From JAQUTK01 sp963677415 (GTDB taxonomy: Bacteria; Bacteroidota; Bacteroidia; Bacteroidales; JAQUTK01): a DNA stretch of 64,000 bases. The notes under the pieces are model-generated. The model was given only the letters and a program-made list of their open reading frames with translations. It had not been told where the DNA came from and ran no database searches. The translations under genes were made by a program, and so were the position numbers. Position 1 is the first letter of the stretch, and each line of letters begins with the position of its first letter. Shown piece by piece: positions 45,234 through 52,994 of this stretch. The stretch is from NCBI GenBank assembly GCA_963677415.2, contig CAXXFJ010000044.1, forward strand, positions 1 to 64,000. The letters are read 5' to 3'.

Positions 45234-46059
45234 CAGCTAAAAGATCATCCAGATAGATCAACTTGTTTCCCCATCCCTTACCAAAAATGCTGGGAGAGTG
45301 AGATGAGATGATCAGTTGCGCTTTCGGGTTGATAGCTCTGATCTTATCGATAAGGATATATTGCCATTCAATATGCAAGGAGACTTCCGGTTCGTCGAGC
45401 AGGATGATCTGTGTTTTTTCATCCATCAGAAGTATCTTAAACAAGGTGATCAACATCTGTTTCTCACCTGAAGAGAGAAAACTCAGAGGTACTACCCGTC
45501 CATGATCATTAAATTGTACAATGCCACTATCAGGCTCCACTTCAATCACTTTGCCCGTATTTTCAAACAGACGATTGACCAAAGTGAAAAAACGATCAAT
45601 GCGTTTAGCAATCAGTGCTGCCTCTGGAGTCCCAGCAAGAGATAGAATGCGGTAATCTGTAAAAGAGAAACGGCTTCCTTCTATGGAGTAAACCGTGGCA
45701 TCCAGTTCGGCATCCAAAGGACGCTCATTGGGTCGAAGAGCCCGTTGATGCAACACGGGCAGATCCCATGCGCTGATAGATAAGTAAGGAATCTCCGGAT
45801 TGCCGGTTACGGTGATCTTATTATTTTGGTAGCTGATAGTAGTCTCTTTGAGTGTCATCGTCGCAGACTCCAGATCCATATTCTCAAAGAGGGTTGTATT
45901 ATTGGTTAGCAGTGCTTTGATGATGTTTATAAATGTGCTCTTTCCACAGCCATTGAGACCCACCAGAATGTTGACATCTTCATTGACATCATCCCAGGTG
46001 TAGTTATATTTACTCCACAGGTTGTGAATTTCCAGTCTCTGTATAATATTGCCATCCAT
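45226..46059 (-). CDS. AAA/ABC-type ATPase, AriA-like partner of DUF4435
   Basis: A 277-residue ATPase of the OLD/RecF-like group. Walker A is GLNGCGKST (34-42), the ABC signature is LSSGEKQ, Walker B is IILLDEPEVSLH, and the H-loop is LIISSHSPSIFG. It lacks the long coiled coil of SMC proteins and is shorter than typical AriA. It is the first gene of a two-gene unit with the DUF4435 gene. Confidence 0.82.
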   Translation of the reverse strand: MDGNIIQRLEIHNLWSKYNYTWDDVNEDVNILVGLNGCGKSTFINIIKALLTNNTTLFENMDLESATMTLKETTISYQNNKITVTGNPEIPYLSISAWDLPVLHQRALRPNERPLDAELDATVYSIEGSRFSFTDYRILSLAGTPEAALIAKRIDRFFTLVNRLFENTGKVIEVEPDSGIVQFNDHGRVVPLSFLSSGEKQMLITLFKILLMDEKTQIILLDEPEVSLHIEWQYILIDKIRAINPKAQLIISSHSPSIFGKGWGNKLIYLDDLLADD

Positions 46060-46080
46060 GATTGCAGGTATTTATTTCTT

Positions 46081-46088
46081 CAAAGGTA
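46081..46088 (-). promoter_or_regulatory. Putative -7 box (TACCTTTG) of ATPase/DUF4435 pair
   Basis: TACCTTTG on the minus strand, 22 bases before the ATPase start; CTTG follows 16-17 bases further upstream. Confidence 0.5.
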
Positions 46089-46128
46089 GTAATAATTAGA
46101 AAATCAAGCGGGGTACAGAAAAGAAAAA

Positions 46129-46159
46129 TCGCTGACACATTGATTAAATGTATCAGCGA
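46129..46159 (-). terminator. Terminator of tRNA-fMet pseudogene
   Basis: TCGCTGACACAT and ATGTATCAGCGA pair imperfectly. It is a relative of the hairpins after the two apparently intact fMet genes, at the same distance from the tRNA end. Confidence 0.6.
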
Positions 46160-46166
46160 CCTTGAG

Positions 46167-46224
46167 TTGCGGAGGTTCGACTCGAACGAACGACCTTTGG
46201 GAACTGAGCCCAACGAGCTCCGCG
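46167..46224 (-). pseudogene. tRNA-fMet pseudogene lacking the D arm
   Basis: The acceptor (CGCGGAG/CTCCGCA), T arm (GTTCG TTCGAGT CGAAC) and anticodon stem (TTGGG/CCCAA) match the tRNA-fMet genes at 48306 and 62844. A 15-base block holding most of the D arm is missing. The anticodon loop reads CTCAGTT in place of CTCATAA, so the anticodon would be CAG. No fMet-type promoter lies upstream. Confidence 0.8.
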
Positions 46225-46295
46225 AAATATTTACTATTTCCGATCTATTCAATAAAATAAATAGTATTAGTGGCTCTTTTATGAGAAAAGAGTTC

Positions 46296-46303
46296 TATTT
46301 TTG
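46296..46303 (+). promoter_or_regulatory. Putative -7 box (TATTTTTG) of large BspA-like gene
   Basis: TATTTTTG, 30 bases before the start at 46333. Confidence 0.4.
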
Positions 46304-46332
46304 CATAACGTGATCAAAATACCACTACAGCT

Positions 46333-48243
46333 ATGAAGAAATTAATCGTTCTTTCTATCAGTATGTTATTTGCGCTGGCAGCGCAAGCATTGGATTTTAC
46401 AGTTGGTAATCTGAAGTATAGCACGCATGCTGACGGTGTTTCAGTTTTTGTAAGTGGATATGTAACAAAACCTGTCGGACCGGTTGAGATTCCCCCCAGT
46501 GTGTCAGATGGTACGAAAAGCTATGCTGTTACCATGATTGGCAATGATGCTTTTTCTTGGTGTTATGCTATTACTTCGATCACGCTCCCATCGAGTATCA
46601 CTTCGATAGGATTCAGGGCTTTTTCTAGTTGCAGTGGTCTTTCTTCGGTCACGCTCCCTTCCAGTGTTACTTCGATAGGCTCAGGTGCTTTTTCCTGGTG
46701 CATCTACCTTCATTCGATCACGCTCCCTTCTGGTGTTACTTCGATCGGCAATTCTGCTTTTGCAGGTTGTAATGGTCTTGATTCGATCACGCTCCCTTCT
46801 GGTGTCACTTCGATAGGCGATACTATTTTTTACATGTGCTGTAACCTTCATTCGATCACGCTCCCTTCCGGTATTACTTCTATTGGCGAAAGTGCTTTTT
46901 CTGAATGCAATAGTCTTGCTTCAATTACGCTCCCTTCTGGTGTCACTTCGATAGGCGATGATGCTTTTTCTAGTTGCACTAGTCTTGCTTCGATCACGCT
47001 CCCATCGAGTGTCACTTCGATAGGCGAACGTGCTTTTGTAGGCTGTGGTGCAATGAAAGAGTTTATTGTTGCGGATGACAATCAGACATTTAAGGCAATA
47101 GATGGTGTTTTGTTTAGCAAAGATCTATCCGTACTCTTGTCATTTCCAGGTGCTAAAGCAGCAAACTATTCAATTCCTTCAGGTGTCACTTCGATAGGCG
47201 ATAATGCTTTTTCTGGTAGCTGGAGACTTACTTCAATCACGATTCCTTCGGGTGTCACTTCGATCGGCAATGAGGCTTTTTCTGATTGCAGGAGACTTAC
47301 TTCTATCACACTCCCTTCGGGTGTCACTTCGATAGGAGATGGTGCTTTTTCTGATTGCAGTGCTCTTACTTCGATTACGCTCCCTTCGGATGTCACTTCG
47401 ATAGGCGATTATGCTTTTGTTGATTGCAGTGGTCTTACTTCCATCATGCTCCCTTCGGATGTCACTTCGATAGGCGATTATGCTTTTGATAACTGCAATG
47501 GTCTTACTTCTATCACGATCCCTTCCGGTGTTACTTCAATAGGCGATGGTCTTTTTTTTAATTGCAGTGCTCTTACTTCGATTACACTCCCTTCGGGTGC
47601 CACTTCGATCGGCAATGAGGTGTTTTGTTTATGCAGTCATCTAGCTTCAATCATACTCCCTTCGGGTGTCACTTCGATAGGCAATAATGCTTTCTCTTGG
47701 TGTTACGATCTTACTTCCATCACGCTCCCTTCGGGTGTCACTTCGATAGGCTATCAGGCTTTTTCTAATTGTAGTGCTCTTACATCCATCACACTTTCTT
47801 CCGGTCTCACTTCGATTGACTATTGGGCTTTTTTTGATTGCACTGGTCTGAAGGAGATTCACACCTTAAATCCAATCCCACTTATAATAGAAAGTGGTCA
47901 TTTTGCCGGAGTTGACAAAGTCTCCTGTATTTTGTATGTACCTCAAGGCAAACGTGCTGACTACGCTGCCGCGAGTGGCTGGGGCGATTTTAAAAATATT
48001 GTGGAGGAAAATGTGGCAGGAGAAGATCTTATCAAGCAGAATACTACACTGAAAGTTTATACAGTCAATGATGTCATCGTGATAGAAGGCGCGGAGTGTG
48101 GTGAAGAGATCACGATTTACACAAAGACCGGTGCTTTGGTGCAGCATTTCAAAGCTGTGGATGATGTGACCCGGGTTACGGTTCCACAAAATGCCGTTTA
48201 TCTGATACAGACAGCCTCTCAGACTGTGAAAGTAGCTCTGTAA
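46333..48243 (+). CDS. Large BspA-like leucine-rich repeat protein
   Basis: A 636-residue exported protein (signal peptide MKKLIVLSISMLFALAAQA). After the shared N-terminal domain (DFTVGNLKYSTHADGVSVFV) come about twenty near-identical 23-residue LRR_5 repeats (SGVTSIGDxAFSxCxxLTSITLP), broken once near residues 240-275 by a non-repeat segment (EFIVADDNQTFKAIDGVLFS). A short spacer and a type A-like C-terminal domain end YLIQTASQTVKVAL. The repeats are also very similar in DNA (69-bp units), so copy number may change by recombination. A host-binding or adhesin role is inferred. The gene lies between a tRNA-fMet pseudogene and a tRNA-fMet gene. Confidence 0.88.
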   Translation: MKKLIVLSISMLFALAAQALDFTVGNLKYSTHADGVSVFVSGYVTKPVGPVEIPPSVSDGTKSYAVTMIGNDAFSWCYAITSITLPSSITSIGFRAFSSCSGLSSVTLPSSVTSIGSGAFSWCIYLHSITLPSGVTSIGNSAFAGCNGLDSITLPSGVTSIGDTIFYMCCNLHSITLPSGITSIGESAFSECNSLASITLPSGVTSIGDDAFSSCTSLASITLPSSVTSIGERAFVGCGAMKEFIVADDNQTFKAIDGVLFSKDLSVLLSFPGAKAANYSIPSGVTSIGDNAFSGSWRLTSITIPSGVTSIGNEAFSDCRRLTSITLPSGVTSIGDGAFSDCSALTSITLPSDVTSIGDYAFVDCSGLTSIMLPSDVTSIGDYAFDNCNGLTSITIPSGVTSIGDGLFFNCSALTSITLPSGATSIGNEVFCLCSHLASIILPSGVTSIGNNAFSWCYDLTSITLPSGVTSIGYQAFSNCSALTSITLSSGLTSIDYWAFFDCTGLKEIHTLNPIPLIIESGHFAGVDKVSCILYVPQGKRADYAAASGWGDFKNIVEENVAGEDLIKQNTTLKVYTVNDVIVIEGAECGEEITIYTKTGALVQHFKAVDDVTRVTVPQNAVYLIQTASQTVKVAL

Positions 48244-48263
48244 CTTTTTCCGTACATAAAACA

Positions 48264-48301
48264 AAGATCGCTTATACATTGTTCAGATGTATAAGCGACC
48301 T
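48264..48301 (-). terminator. Terminator of tRNA-fMet (first intact copy)
   Basis: GATCGCTTATACAT pairs with ATGTATAAGCGACC around TGTTCAG, followed on the minus strand by TTTGTTTTATG. Confidence 0.75.
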
Positions 48302-48305
48302 TGAG

Positions 48306-48378
48306 TTGCGGAGGTTCGACTCGAACGAACGACCTTTGGGTTATGAGCCCGACGAGCTACCAACTGCTCCACTCCGCG
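48306..48378 (-). tRNA. tRNA-fMet (CAT), first copy
   Basis: Acceptor CGCGGAG/CTCCGCA leaves the C1-A72 mismatch of initiator tRNAs. The anticodon loop CTCATAA carries CAT and the stem has three G-C pairs (GGG/CCC). T arm GTTCG TTCGAGT CGAAC. Discriminator A. Confidence 0.92.
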
Positions 48379-48389
48379 ATATTGTGGTA

Positions 48390-48420
48390 CAAAGGTACGA
48401 AAAATATGTTGTAAAGCAAA
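48390..48420 (-). promoter_or_regulatory. Promoter of tRNA-fMet, first copy
   Basis: TTTG (48420-48417), 19 bases, TACCTTTG (48397-48390) on the minus strand: an exact match to the Bacteroidetes consensus. Confidence 0.75.
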
Positions 48421-48751
48421 CTTTTGGGACTAAATGTAAGAAAAAAGGAAAGTAATTGATGCAAAGTTTATCACAGTAAAAAAAATGACCCGCCTGCAGA
48501 TCTTACGGTATGCAAAACGGGTACTGTTATCTTTAATCTGGTTGCTTGAAGCAGCCATTTGTTTTCTTAAGTAAGTATGTGATTAAGATATTGTAATCCT
48601 AACACTTCGCGAAGGTATCGTATTTTATTTGGAATGCAAAGGATTAAATGTAATATTCATAGAAATCAGCATTTTATTTTTTTTGGATGTCTAATTACTC
48701 AAGCTTGCCGTCTTCTCATTTCAGGATGTAACGTAATTTCGATGAACTAAA
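48421..48751. other. Intergenic, no gene recognised
   Basis: An AT-rich stretch between the tRNA-fMet promoter and the terminator of the minus-strand module. No conserved frame is seen. A weak fold-back GACCCG/CGGGT lies near 48487-48520. Confidence 0.5.
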
Positions 48752-48792
48752 GAAAGCACCCTTCCCCGCATTATAGCAGGAAGGGTGCTTTC
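48752..48792 (-). terminator. Terminator at end of minus-strand module
   Basis: GAAAGCACCCTTCC (48752-48765) pairs perfectly with GGAAGGGTGCTTTC (48779-48792), directly after the stop of the last gene at 48795. Confidence 0.8.
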
Positions 48793-48794
48793 AG

Positions 48795-49073
48795 TTAATT
48801 GGCAAGTTGACGCTGTTTACAGTCCGCTACCATGCATTTCTGTCCCGCGTTGCGGCTCATCTCTTCACGCAGTCCGCTGATCTCCGTGTAGAGCGTTTTG
48901 ATCCGCTCACACAGTTCGAAGTAATCCCTCTGAAACTTCTCGATCTGAACTACCAGGTAATCGTACTGATCAGTCACCAGATCCGTGAACTCCCTCGCTT
49001 TCGCCGGGTCACTTTTAAACAACTTCAGGATCGTCAGCAGCCATTCGAAGATCATTTTGATTTTGACACTCAT
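48795..49073 (-). CDS. Small coiled-coil protein, hypothetical
   Basis: A 92-residue protein starting MSVKIKMIFEWLLTILKLF, with one hydrophobic N-terminal segment, a predicted coiled coil (about 30-75) and two Cys near the end (CMVADCKQ). I do not recognise a family. It follows the HU-like gene by 16 bases and ends at a strong terminator. It may be membrane-associated and, by position only, act with the HU-like protein. Confidence 0.65.
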   Translation of the reverse strand: MSVKIKMIFEWLLTILKLFKSDPAKAREFTDLVTDQYDYLVVQIEKFQRDYFELCERIKTLYTEISGLREEMSRNAGQKCMVADCKQRQLAN

Positions 49074-49089
49074 GATAAGAAACGAATGA

Positions 49090-49506
49090 TTACGGTTCGA
49101 CTATTTCAGCCGGTGTCACAATGATGCCGGTCGATTTGAAGGCGATAGTCTTCATCATATCCTGGAGCAACTTGCCCGGAGTGAAGAGAATCTTCTTACG
49201 CACGATCAGCGAAGTCGCATAATCCTTCGAATCCTCCACGCCACTACCCCCGATACTCATCCGGAAATTACCAAACTCGCCCAGCTGGATGATCCTGCCT
49301 TCGGCCAGACCCATCTTCATGGTATAAATCAGTCCGTCGAGCGCCGCCTGGATATCACCCTTGATACAGGTGCCACGGTCGGAGATAGTAGTACACAACG
49401 TTTCAAACTCAGTCTTACCGCTGCTTTTCACAGCCCCGTAATACTTTTTAGGCGCCAGTCTGTCTTTCGGATTCGCCCGAAGCACCAATTGATAAGGAAC
49501 ACTCAT
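49090..49506 (-). CDS. HU-like DNA-binding protein (HU-HIG family)
   Basis: A 138-residue protein resembling the Bacteroidetes HU-HIG group (PYQLVLRANPKDRLAPKKYYG, ISDRGTCIKGDIQAALDGLI, GRIIQLGEFGNFRMSIGGSG). Such proteins are common next to replication-like modules and polysaccharide loci in this order. The C-terminal part (FTPGKLLQDMMKTIAFKS) lacks a further domain. The likely role is DNA bending. Confidence 0.8.
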   Translation of the reverse strand: MSVPYQLVLRANPKDRLAPKKYYGAVKSSGKTEFETLCTTISDRGTCIKGDIQAALDGLIYTMKMGLAEGRIIQLGEFGNFRMSIGGSGVEDSKDYATSLIVRKKILFTPGKLLQDMMKTIAFKSTGIIVTPAEIVEP

Positions 49507-49764
49507 AATAGTAAGAATTAAAGATGAATAATAAAGATACCTCTGCGCCGTGGATCCTTGCGGCAGCGATACAAAGATACGATAGGCGTGTAGGAGGGAT
49601 GTAGGCTCAGTGCAACTGGTGGCAGTAGGTGGATGATAAAGCAGAAGAAACCGAATATTTCACTCGGCAACGGTGTATTCAAAGGTTGTCCTGTGCGATG
49701 TAGCGGAGCTTACATGTTGATCTGATGCCAGATCTGTGAATTTCAGAGCTTTCGTAGGGTCACT
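49507..49764. other. Intergenic, no gene recognised
   Basis: Between the HU-like gene and the toxin candidate. No conserved frame or terminator hairpin is seen. A promoter for the HU-like gene should lie here but no TAnnTTTG box is evident near its start. Confidence 0.4.
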
Positions 49765-50184
49765 TTAGTTATGATTATATATATCGCCAAAATTAGCTTC
49801 GATAAATATAATATGCAAGGTGTTCTCGTTACGGATGGCAATAAACGGATTGTTGGCATTATTGTACCTGAAAACCCAAAACTTCTCCACGTCAGGAGTT
49901 ACAAAGAGAGGTAATTGGGGTTTAATTAAATCTCTGGGTAAAAGTTCGAATCCATAGTCATGTTTTCCGCTGCTTTGGATTTCTTTCCATCCAAGCTCGC
50001 CAAGTCGTTGTAATCTTTCAAAGAAACTCCTTAGTTGCTCTTGTGAACAATTCTTTAAGTTCTCTTTTTGGAAGTGTTTAAAACAAAAAACCGGATAATC
50101 AATTTCCGGTTTTTTCCTATTAATATCTATAGAAGTCTCAACTTTTGGCCTTTTTATTGTTTTAGACGACTTGTCTTTTCCCAT
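49765..50184 (-). CDS. Putative toxin partner of Panacea-domain antitoxin
   Basis: A 139-residue soluble protein. The N-terminus is basic (GKDKSSKTIKRPKVETS). The rest is mixed alpha/beta with FWVFRYNNANNPFIAIRNEN and HIIFIEANFGDIYNHN at the end. I do not recognise a family. It starts on the stop codon of the Panacea-domain gene (TAATG), the layout of two-gene toxin-antitoxin operons in which the Panacea protein neutralises a diverse partner toxin. Its activity is unknown. Confidence 0.6.
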   Translation of the reverse strand: MGKDKSSKTIKRPKVETSIDINRKKPEIDYPVFCFKHFQKENLKNCSQEQLRSFFERLQRLGELGWKEIQSSGKHDYGFELLPRDLIKPQLPLFVTPDVEKFWVFRYNNANNPFIAIRNENTLHIIFIEANFGDIYNHN

Positions 50185-50627
50185 TAATTCTCTATTTGAG
50201 TAATAAAATAAGATTTGATAGCATCTTTAGAAATAATATTCCCGATTCCTGGTGTTGTACATGCCCAAGGTGCTTCTTTGTGAGTCATTTCCATTAATTT
50301 AGTAGCTGAAAATTGTCCATAATTTTCGTAAACCTGATCAAAGATATTTTCCTCTTCTTCGCTTAGAGATATGGGTACAAATCCCTCTTCAGGCATAATG
50401 GCAGTGCTGCCATTGCATTTATACTCTTCATAAACAGATGGCACAACAGGACCGTACATCCATGCTTCTATCTCCTCTTCAAATAATGGTTTACCCAAAA
50501 ATGCTAAATTAAAGCCTTGCAAGTAGTAAAGCATCTTTTGCAATTTCATATTTGTCATAACATCACCATATTCCGGGTGTGTCTTCGAAATAACTTTTTT
50601 TGCAATTTCACTAACATTATAAGCCAT
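50184..50627 (-). CDS. Panacea-domain (DUF4065, SocA/GepA-like) putative antitoxin
   Basis: A 147-residue protein starting MAYNVSEIAKKVISKTHPEY. The Panacea signature follows: TNMKLQKMLYYLQGFNLAFLGKPLFEEEIEAWMYGPVVPSVYEEYK, with a C-terminal LMEMTHKEAPWA motif. In characterised systems this domain acts as an antitoxin for many unrelated toxins. Longer starts at 50687 or 50654 add residues not typical of the family. The downstream gene overlaps by one base. Confidence 0.82.
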   Translation of the reverse strand: MAYNVSEIAKKVISKTHPEYGDVMTNMKLQKMLYYLQGFNLAFLGKPLFEEEIEAWMYGPVVPSVYEEYKCNGSTAIMPEEGFVPISLSEEEENIFDQVYENYGQFSATKLMEMTHKEAPWACTTPGIGNIISKDAIKSYFITQIEN

Positions 50628-50758
50628 GACTTTGTAGTTTGTGTTTGATTTCATATCGATACAAAGGTAATTGAATATCTGATACATGCGATAATTATTG
50701 AAAAAGAAATAGTTATCAAATGATTTTTGGAGTTTTAGTAATAATTCCGCTCATCGTT

Positions 50759-50995
50759 TTACGGCTCCCCGAGATGCTCCACGATAATCTGCACCTGTCG
50801 GGGAGAGAGGATCCGGGAGGAAGGCGTGATGCCGGTGGCGAGTAGCGCCTCGTGGAGTGGTTTGCAGCGGTTGATCCAGTTGCGCATGACCCGCCATGCA
50901 TGCTCTTTTCCGCAGTGCGGTGTATAGAGGAGCCCCAGCTCCGTTTTGCTGTAACATCTAATCCTGAAACGCTCTGTATGCTCTGTCTGTACCAT
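50759..50995 (-). CDS. DUF4248 family protein
   Basis: A 78-residue protein (ERFRIRCYSKTELGLLYTPHC ... MRNWINRCKPLHEALLATGI, TPSSRILSPRQVQIIVEHLGEP). It matches the small DUF4248 proteins of Bacteroidales, which occur with primase-like, DUF4373 and HU-like genes. It looks like a helical winged-helix-type DNA-binding protein. Two other frames over the same DNA are shadows. Confidence 0.82.
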   Translation of the reverse strand: MVQTEHTERFRIRCYSKTELGLLYTPHCGKEHAWRVMRNWINRCKPLHEALLATGITPSSRILSPRQVQIIVEHLGEP

Positions 50996-51117
50996 CTTTC
51001 TGATGTGTTTTAATTACACCTTAAAGGTACTCATAATCAGCGAAATAAAAGAGGAATACGGGTAAAACTATCACCGTATTCCTCTTAAAAATGAACCAAT
51101 GAAATGAACCAGAAAAA

Positions 51118-52965
51118 TCAAAAGGGAAGATCCGGATTACCCTTCGGATCTGACGGATCAATCTGACTGAAGTCCATCACCTGCTGTTTGGCAGCCGCAT
51201 CTTTCAGATACAACTTCTTTTGCAGCCAGTTGGAATTGTCAAAGGTGGTGAATGTCACTTTCCGTTCGTCACCCTTCTCCTTCGTCACTTCGCAGGGAGT
51301 GAAACGGCCGTTGGTGTAGTTGAACACGAAATGTGCTTCGCCACAGGAGCCGAGATTACGAAACCTCACTTTCTGCACGTGGATGGTGCAGAGGTTGTCC
51401 TTGTCATCCCTCTCCACCGTCAGTCCATAGTCCGTCTTGTTGAAGAAGTGCGCCGAACCGTTGATGCTGTACATGTTTGGCACCTGTGTCTTTCCGCTCT
51501 TCGGATCCGGTTCCATCTTCTTCGGATGCGCCACGAGGATGATCAGGATATCATTTTTGACCGCAAACATCCGCAGCTTATCGAGAAACTTACTGATGTA
51601 CTGCGTCTCTGTGATCCCCTTGGCATACTGATGATCAATGCAGTTGAACGGATCCAGCACCAACGCCTTGATCCCCTTCCTGCGTATCAGTTCGCGCGCC
51701 TTGGCAAGGATGCTCTGAATGGTAAATTCCTCCTTCGGAATGATCGAGTGGATATTATCCTTCAGATACATCCGCACCTCCTGATACTCCTCTTCAGAAG
51801 TCACCCCCACCTTAAATTTCTTGCCGGTCATCTTCTCCGCATGCTTGACATAATGCAGTTCGCACGGCATATTTTCCGGACTGAAGAACGCCGTTTTCCA
51901 GTTGTGCTCCATGTACATCTTTGCCACAAGCATATCCACAAACTCCGACTTTCCGCTCCCCGGTATGCCCGTCAGGATGGCAAGCATCCCCGTCTCGAGC
52001 CGCATGCAACGATCCAGATTCGGAAATCCGGTGGTCAACCCTTCGCCAATCCCTTTCTCAAAGATCGATCTGAAATTGTCGATCACATCCTCCACCGTAA
52101 ACACCCCGTCCAGTGGCAGCTCCGGTGCTTTGTCAATGTATATCTTCAAGCTCTCCGCACCATATTTCAGCAGATGTTCGTTCGCATCCTTACACCCCTC
52201 GCCATAGGTCACGACGCGACACCGCTCACGACCAAAGCGCCGCAGCAGTTCATTGCGCAGCACCAATCCCTGCTTGTCCATGTCCACCGCGATGTAGATG
52301 ACCTTCTTGTTTTCGAAGTGCGACTCCACAAACGGATCCAGCCATTCCATGTTACCATTCGCCCCGTTGGGCACGCTGATCACATTCCTGAACCCCGCCA
52401 TCATGCACGACAACCCATCCATTTCACCCTCGGTGAGCAATACATCCTCCGTCTCAATCACCCCGTCAATGTTCCAGGGCACCAGTCGTGCATTGGGCAT
52501 CAACATAAAATCCTTCACGCTCAAAGCGCGATACTTCATATTCACCAGTTCGTCGTCCAGGAAGTACGGGAAGCAGATACACTTCTCCTTCTTCCCCGAC
52601 TTCTGAAAGAAACGCACCTCCTCGCAGATCTGCATCCGCTTGATCACCTCCTGCGAGATGCCCCGCTGCTCCACCAGCCACCGTACCGACTCCTCGCTCA
52701 GCATCGTCTTGTTGGTGTCAAACACCGGTCGCGCAAACTGATGCACAGCAGGATGATCCGCCTTCTTCCACTTTTCCTCACCCGGACGATGCGCCTTGCC
52801 CTTCCACCCACAGTAGAAGCAGCAAAACACGCCATCATCCGTATTGATAAACAGAGACTTGTCCCTCTTGTCTGAGCGGGCATCCGAACACTTCGGACAG
52901 CGGGTTTTCACCTTATTGCCATTTTTGGCAGTTACAATGCTGTAACCTTCGTAATTAAAATCCAT
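51118..52965 (-). CDS. Primase-helicase (CHC2 zinc finger, TOPRIM, DnaB/RecA-like ATPase)
   Basis: A 615-residue protein built like T7 gp4 or Twinkle. The N-terminal zinc finger has CPKC and CFYCGWKGKAH (about 24-60). The TOPRIM domain has LLTEGEMDGLSCMMAG and IYIAVDMDKQG (about 170-240). The RecA-like helicase has Walker A AILTGIPGSGKSEF (about 335), ALVLDPFN and ILVAHPKKM. Such proteins open and prime DNA for phages and mobile elements. It ends in a short acidic tail resembling SSB-binding tails (DLPF). The gene is in a minus-strand module with DUF4373, HU-HIG and DUF4248 genes; a long antisense frame over it is an artefact of composition. Confidence 0.87.
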   Translation of the reverse strand: MDFNYEGYSIVTAKNGNKVKTRCPKCSDARSDKRDKSLFINTDDGVFCCFYCGWKGKAHRPGEEKWKKADHPAVHQFARPVFDTNKTMLSEESVRWLVEQRGISQEVIKRMQICEEVRFFQKSGKKEKCICFPYFLDDELVNMKYRALSVKDFMLMPNARLVPWNIDGVIETEDVLLTEGEMDGLSCMMAGFRNVISVPNGANGNMEWLDPFVESHFENKKVIYIAVDMDKQGLVLRNELLRRFGRERCRVVTYGEGCKDANEHLLKYGAESLKIYIDKAPELPLDGVFTVEDVIDNFRSIFEKGIGEGLTTGFPNLDRCMRLETGMLAILTGIPGSGKSEFVDMLVAKMYMEHNWKTAFFSPENMPCELHYVKHAEKMTGKKFKVGVTSEEEYQEVRMYLKDNIHSIIPKEEFTIQSILAKARELIRRKGIKALVLDPFNCIDHQYAKGITETQYISKFLDKLRMFAVKNDILIILVAHPKKMEPDPKSGKTQVPNMYSINGSAHFFNKTDYGLTVERDDKDNLCTIHVQKVRFRNLGSCGEAHFVFNYTNGRFTPCEVTKEKGDERKVTFTTFDNSNWLQKKLYLKDAAAKQQVMDFSQIDPSDPKGNPDLPF

Positions 52966-52994
52966 CTCTCTGAAAATTCTTTATGTGAATACCA

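Noticed and set aside
46167..46224. A functional tRNA-Leu (CAG)
   Set aside because: The body is clearly derived from tRNA-fMet and lacks the D arm and the long variable arm of tRNA-Leu.
46530..47850. Regular repeats that at first look like a CRISPR array
   Set aside because: The repeats are 69-bp coding units of an LRR protein with no constant repeat/unique spacer pattern and no cas genes.
46167..48378. Classical attL/attR pair of an integrated element around the BspA-like gene
   Set aside because: No integrase is present and the pseudo-tRNA has an internal deletion rather than a simple 3'-end duplication; gene duplication fits as well, so only the boundary pattern is reported.
50716..50957. 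Two further frames over the DUF4248 gene
   Set aside because: Only the frame 50759-50995 matches a known family; the others are shadows.
51220..52875. A 551-codon open frame antisense to the primase-helicase gene
   Set aside because: It is rich in His, Arg, Leu and Pro with no domain, and lies wholly over a gene with clear zinc-finger, TOPRIM and Walker motifs; it is a composition shadow.
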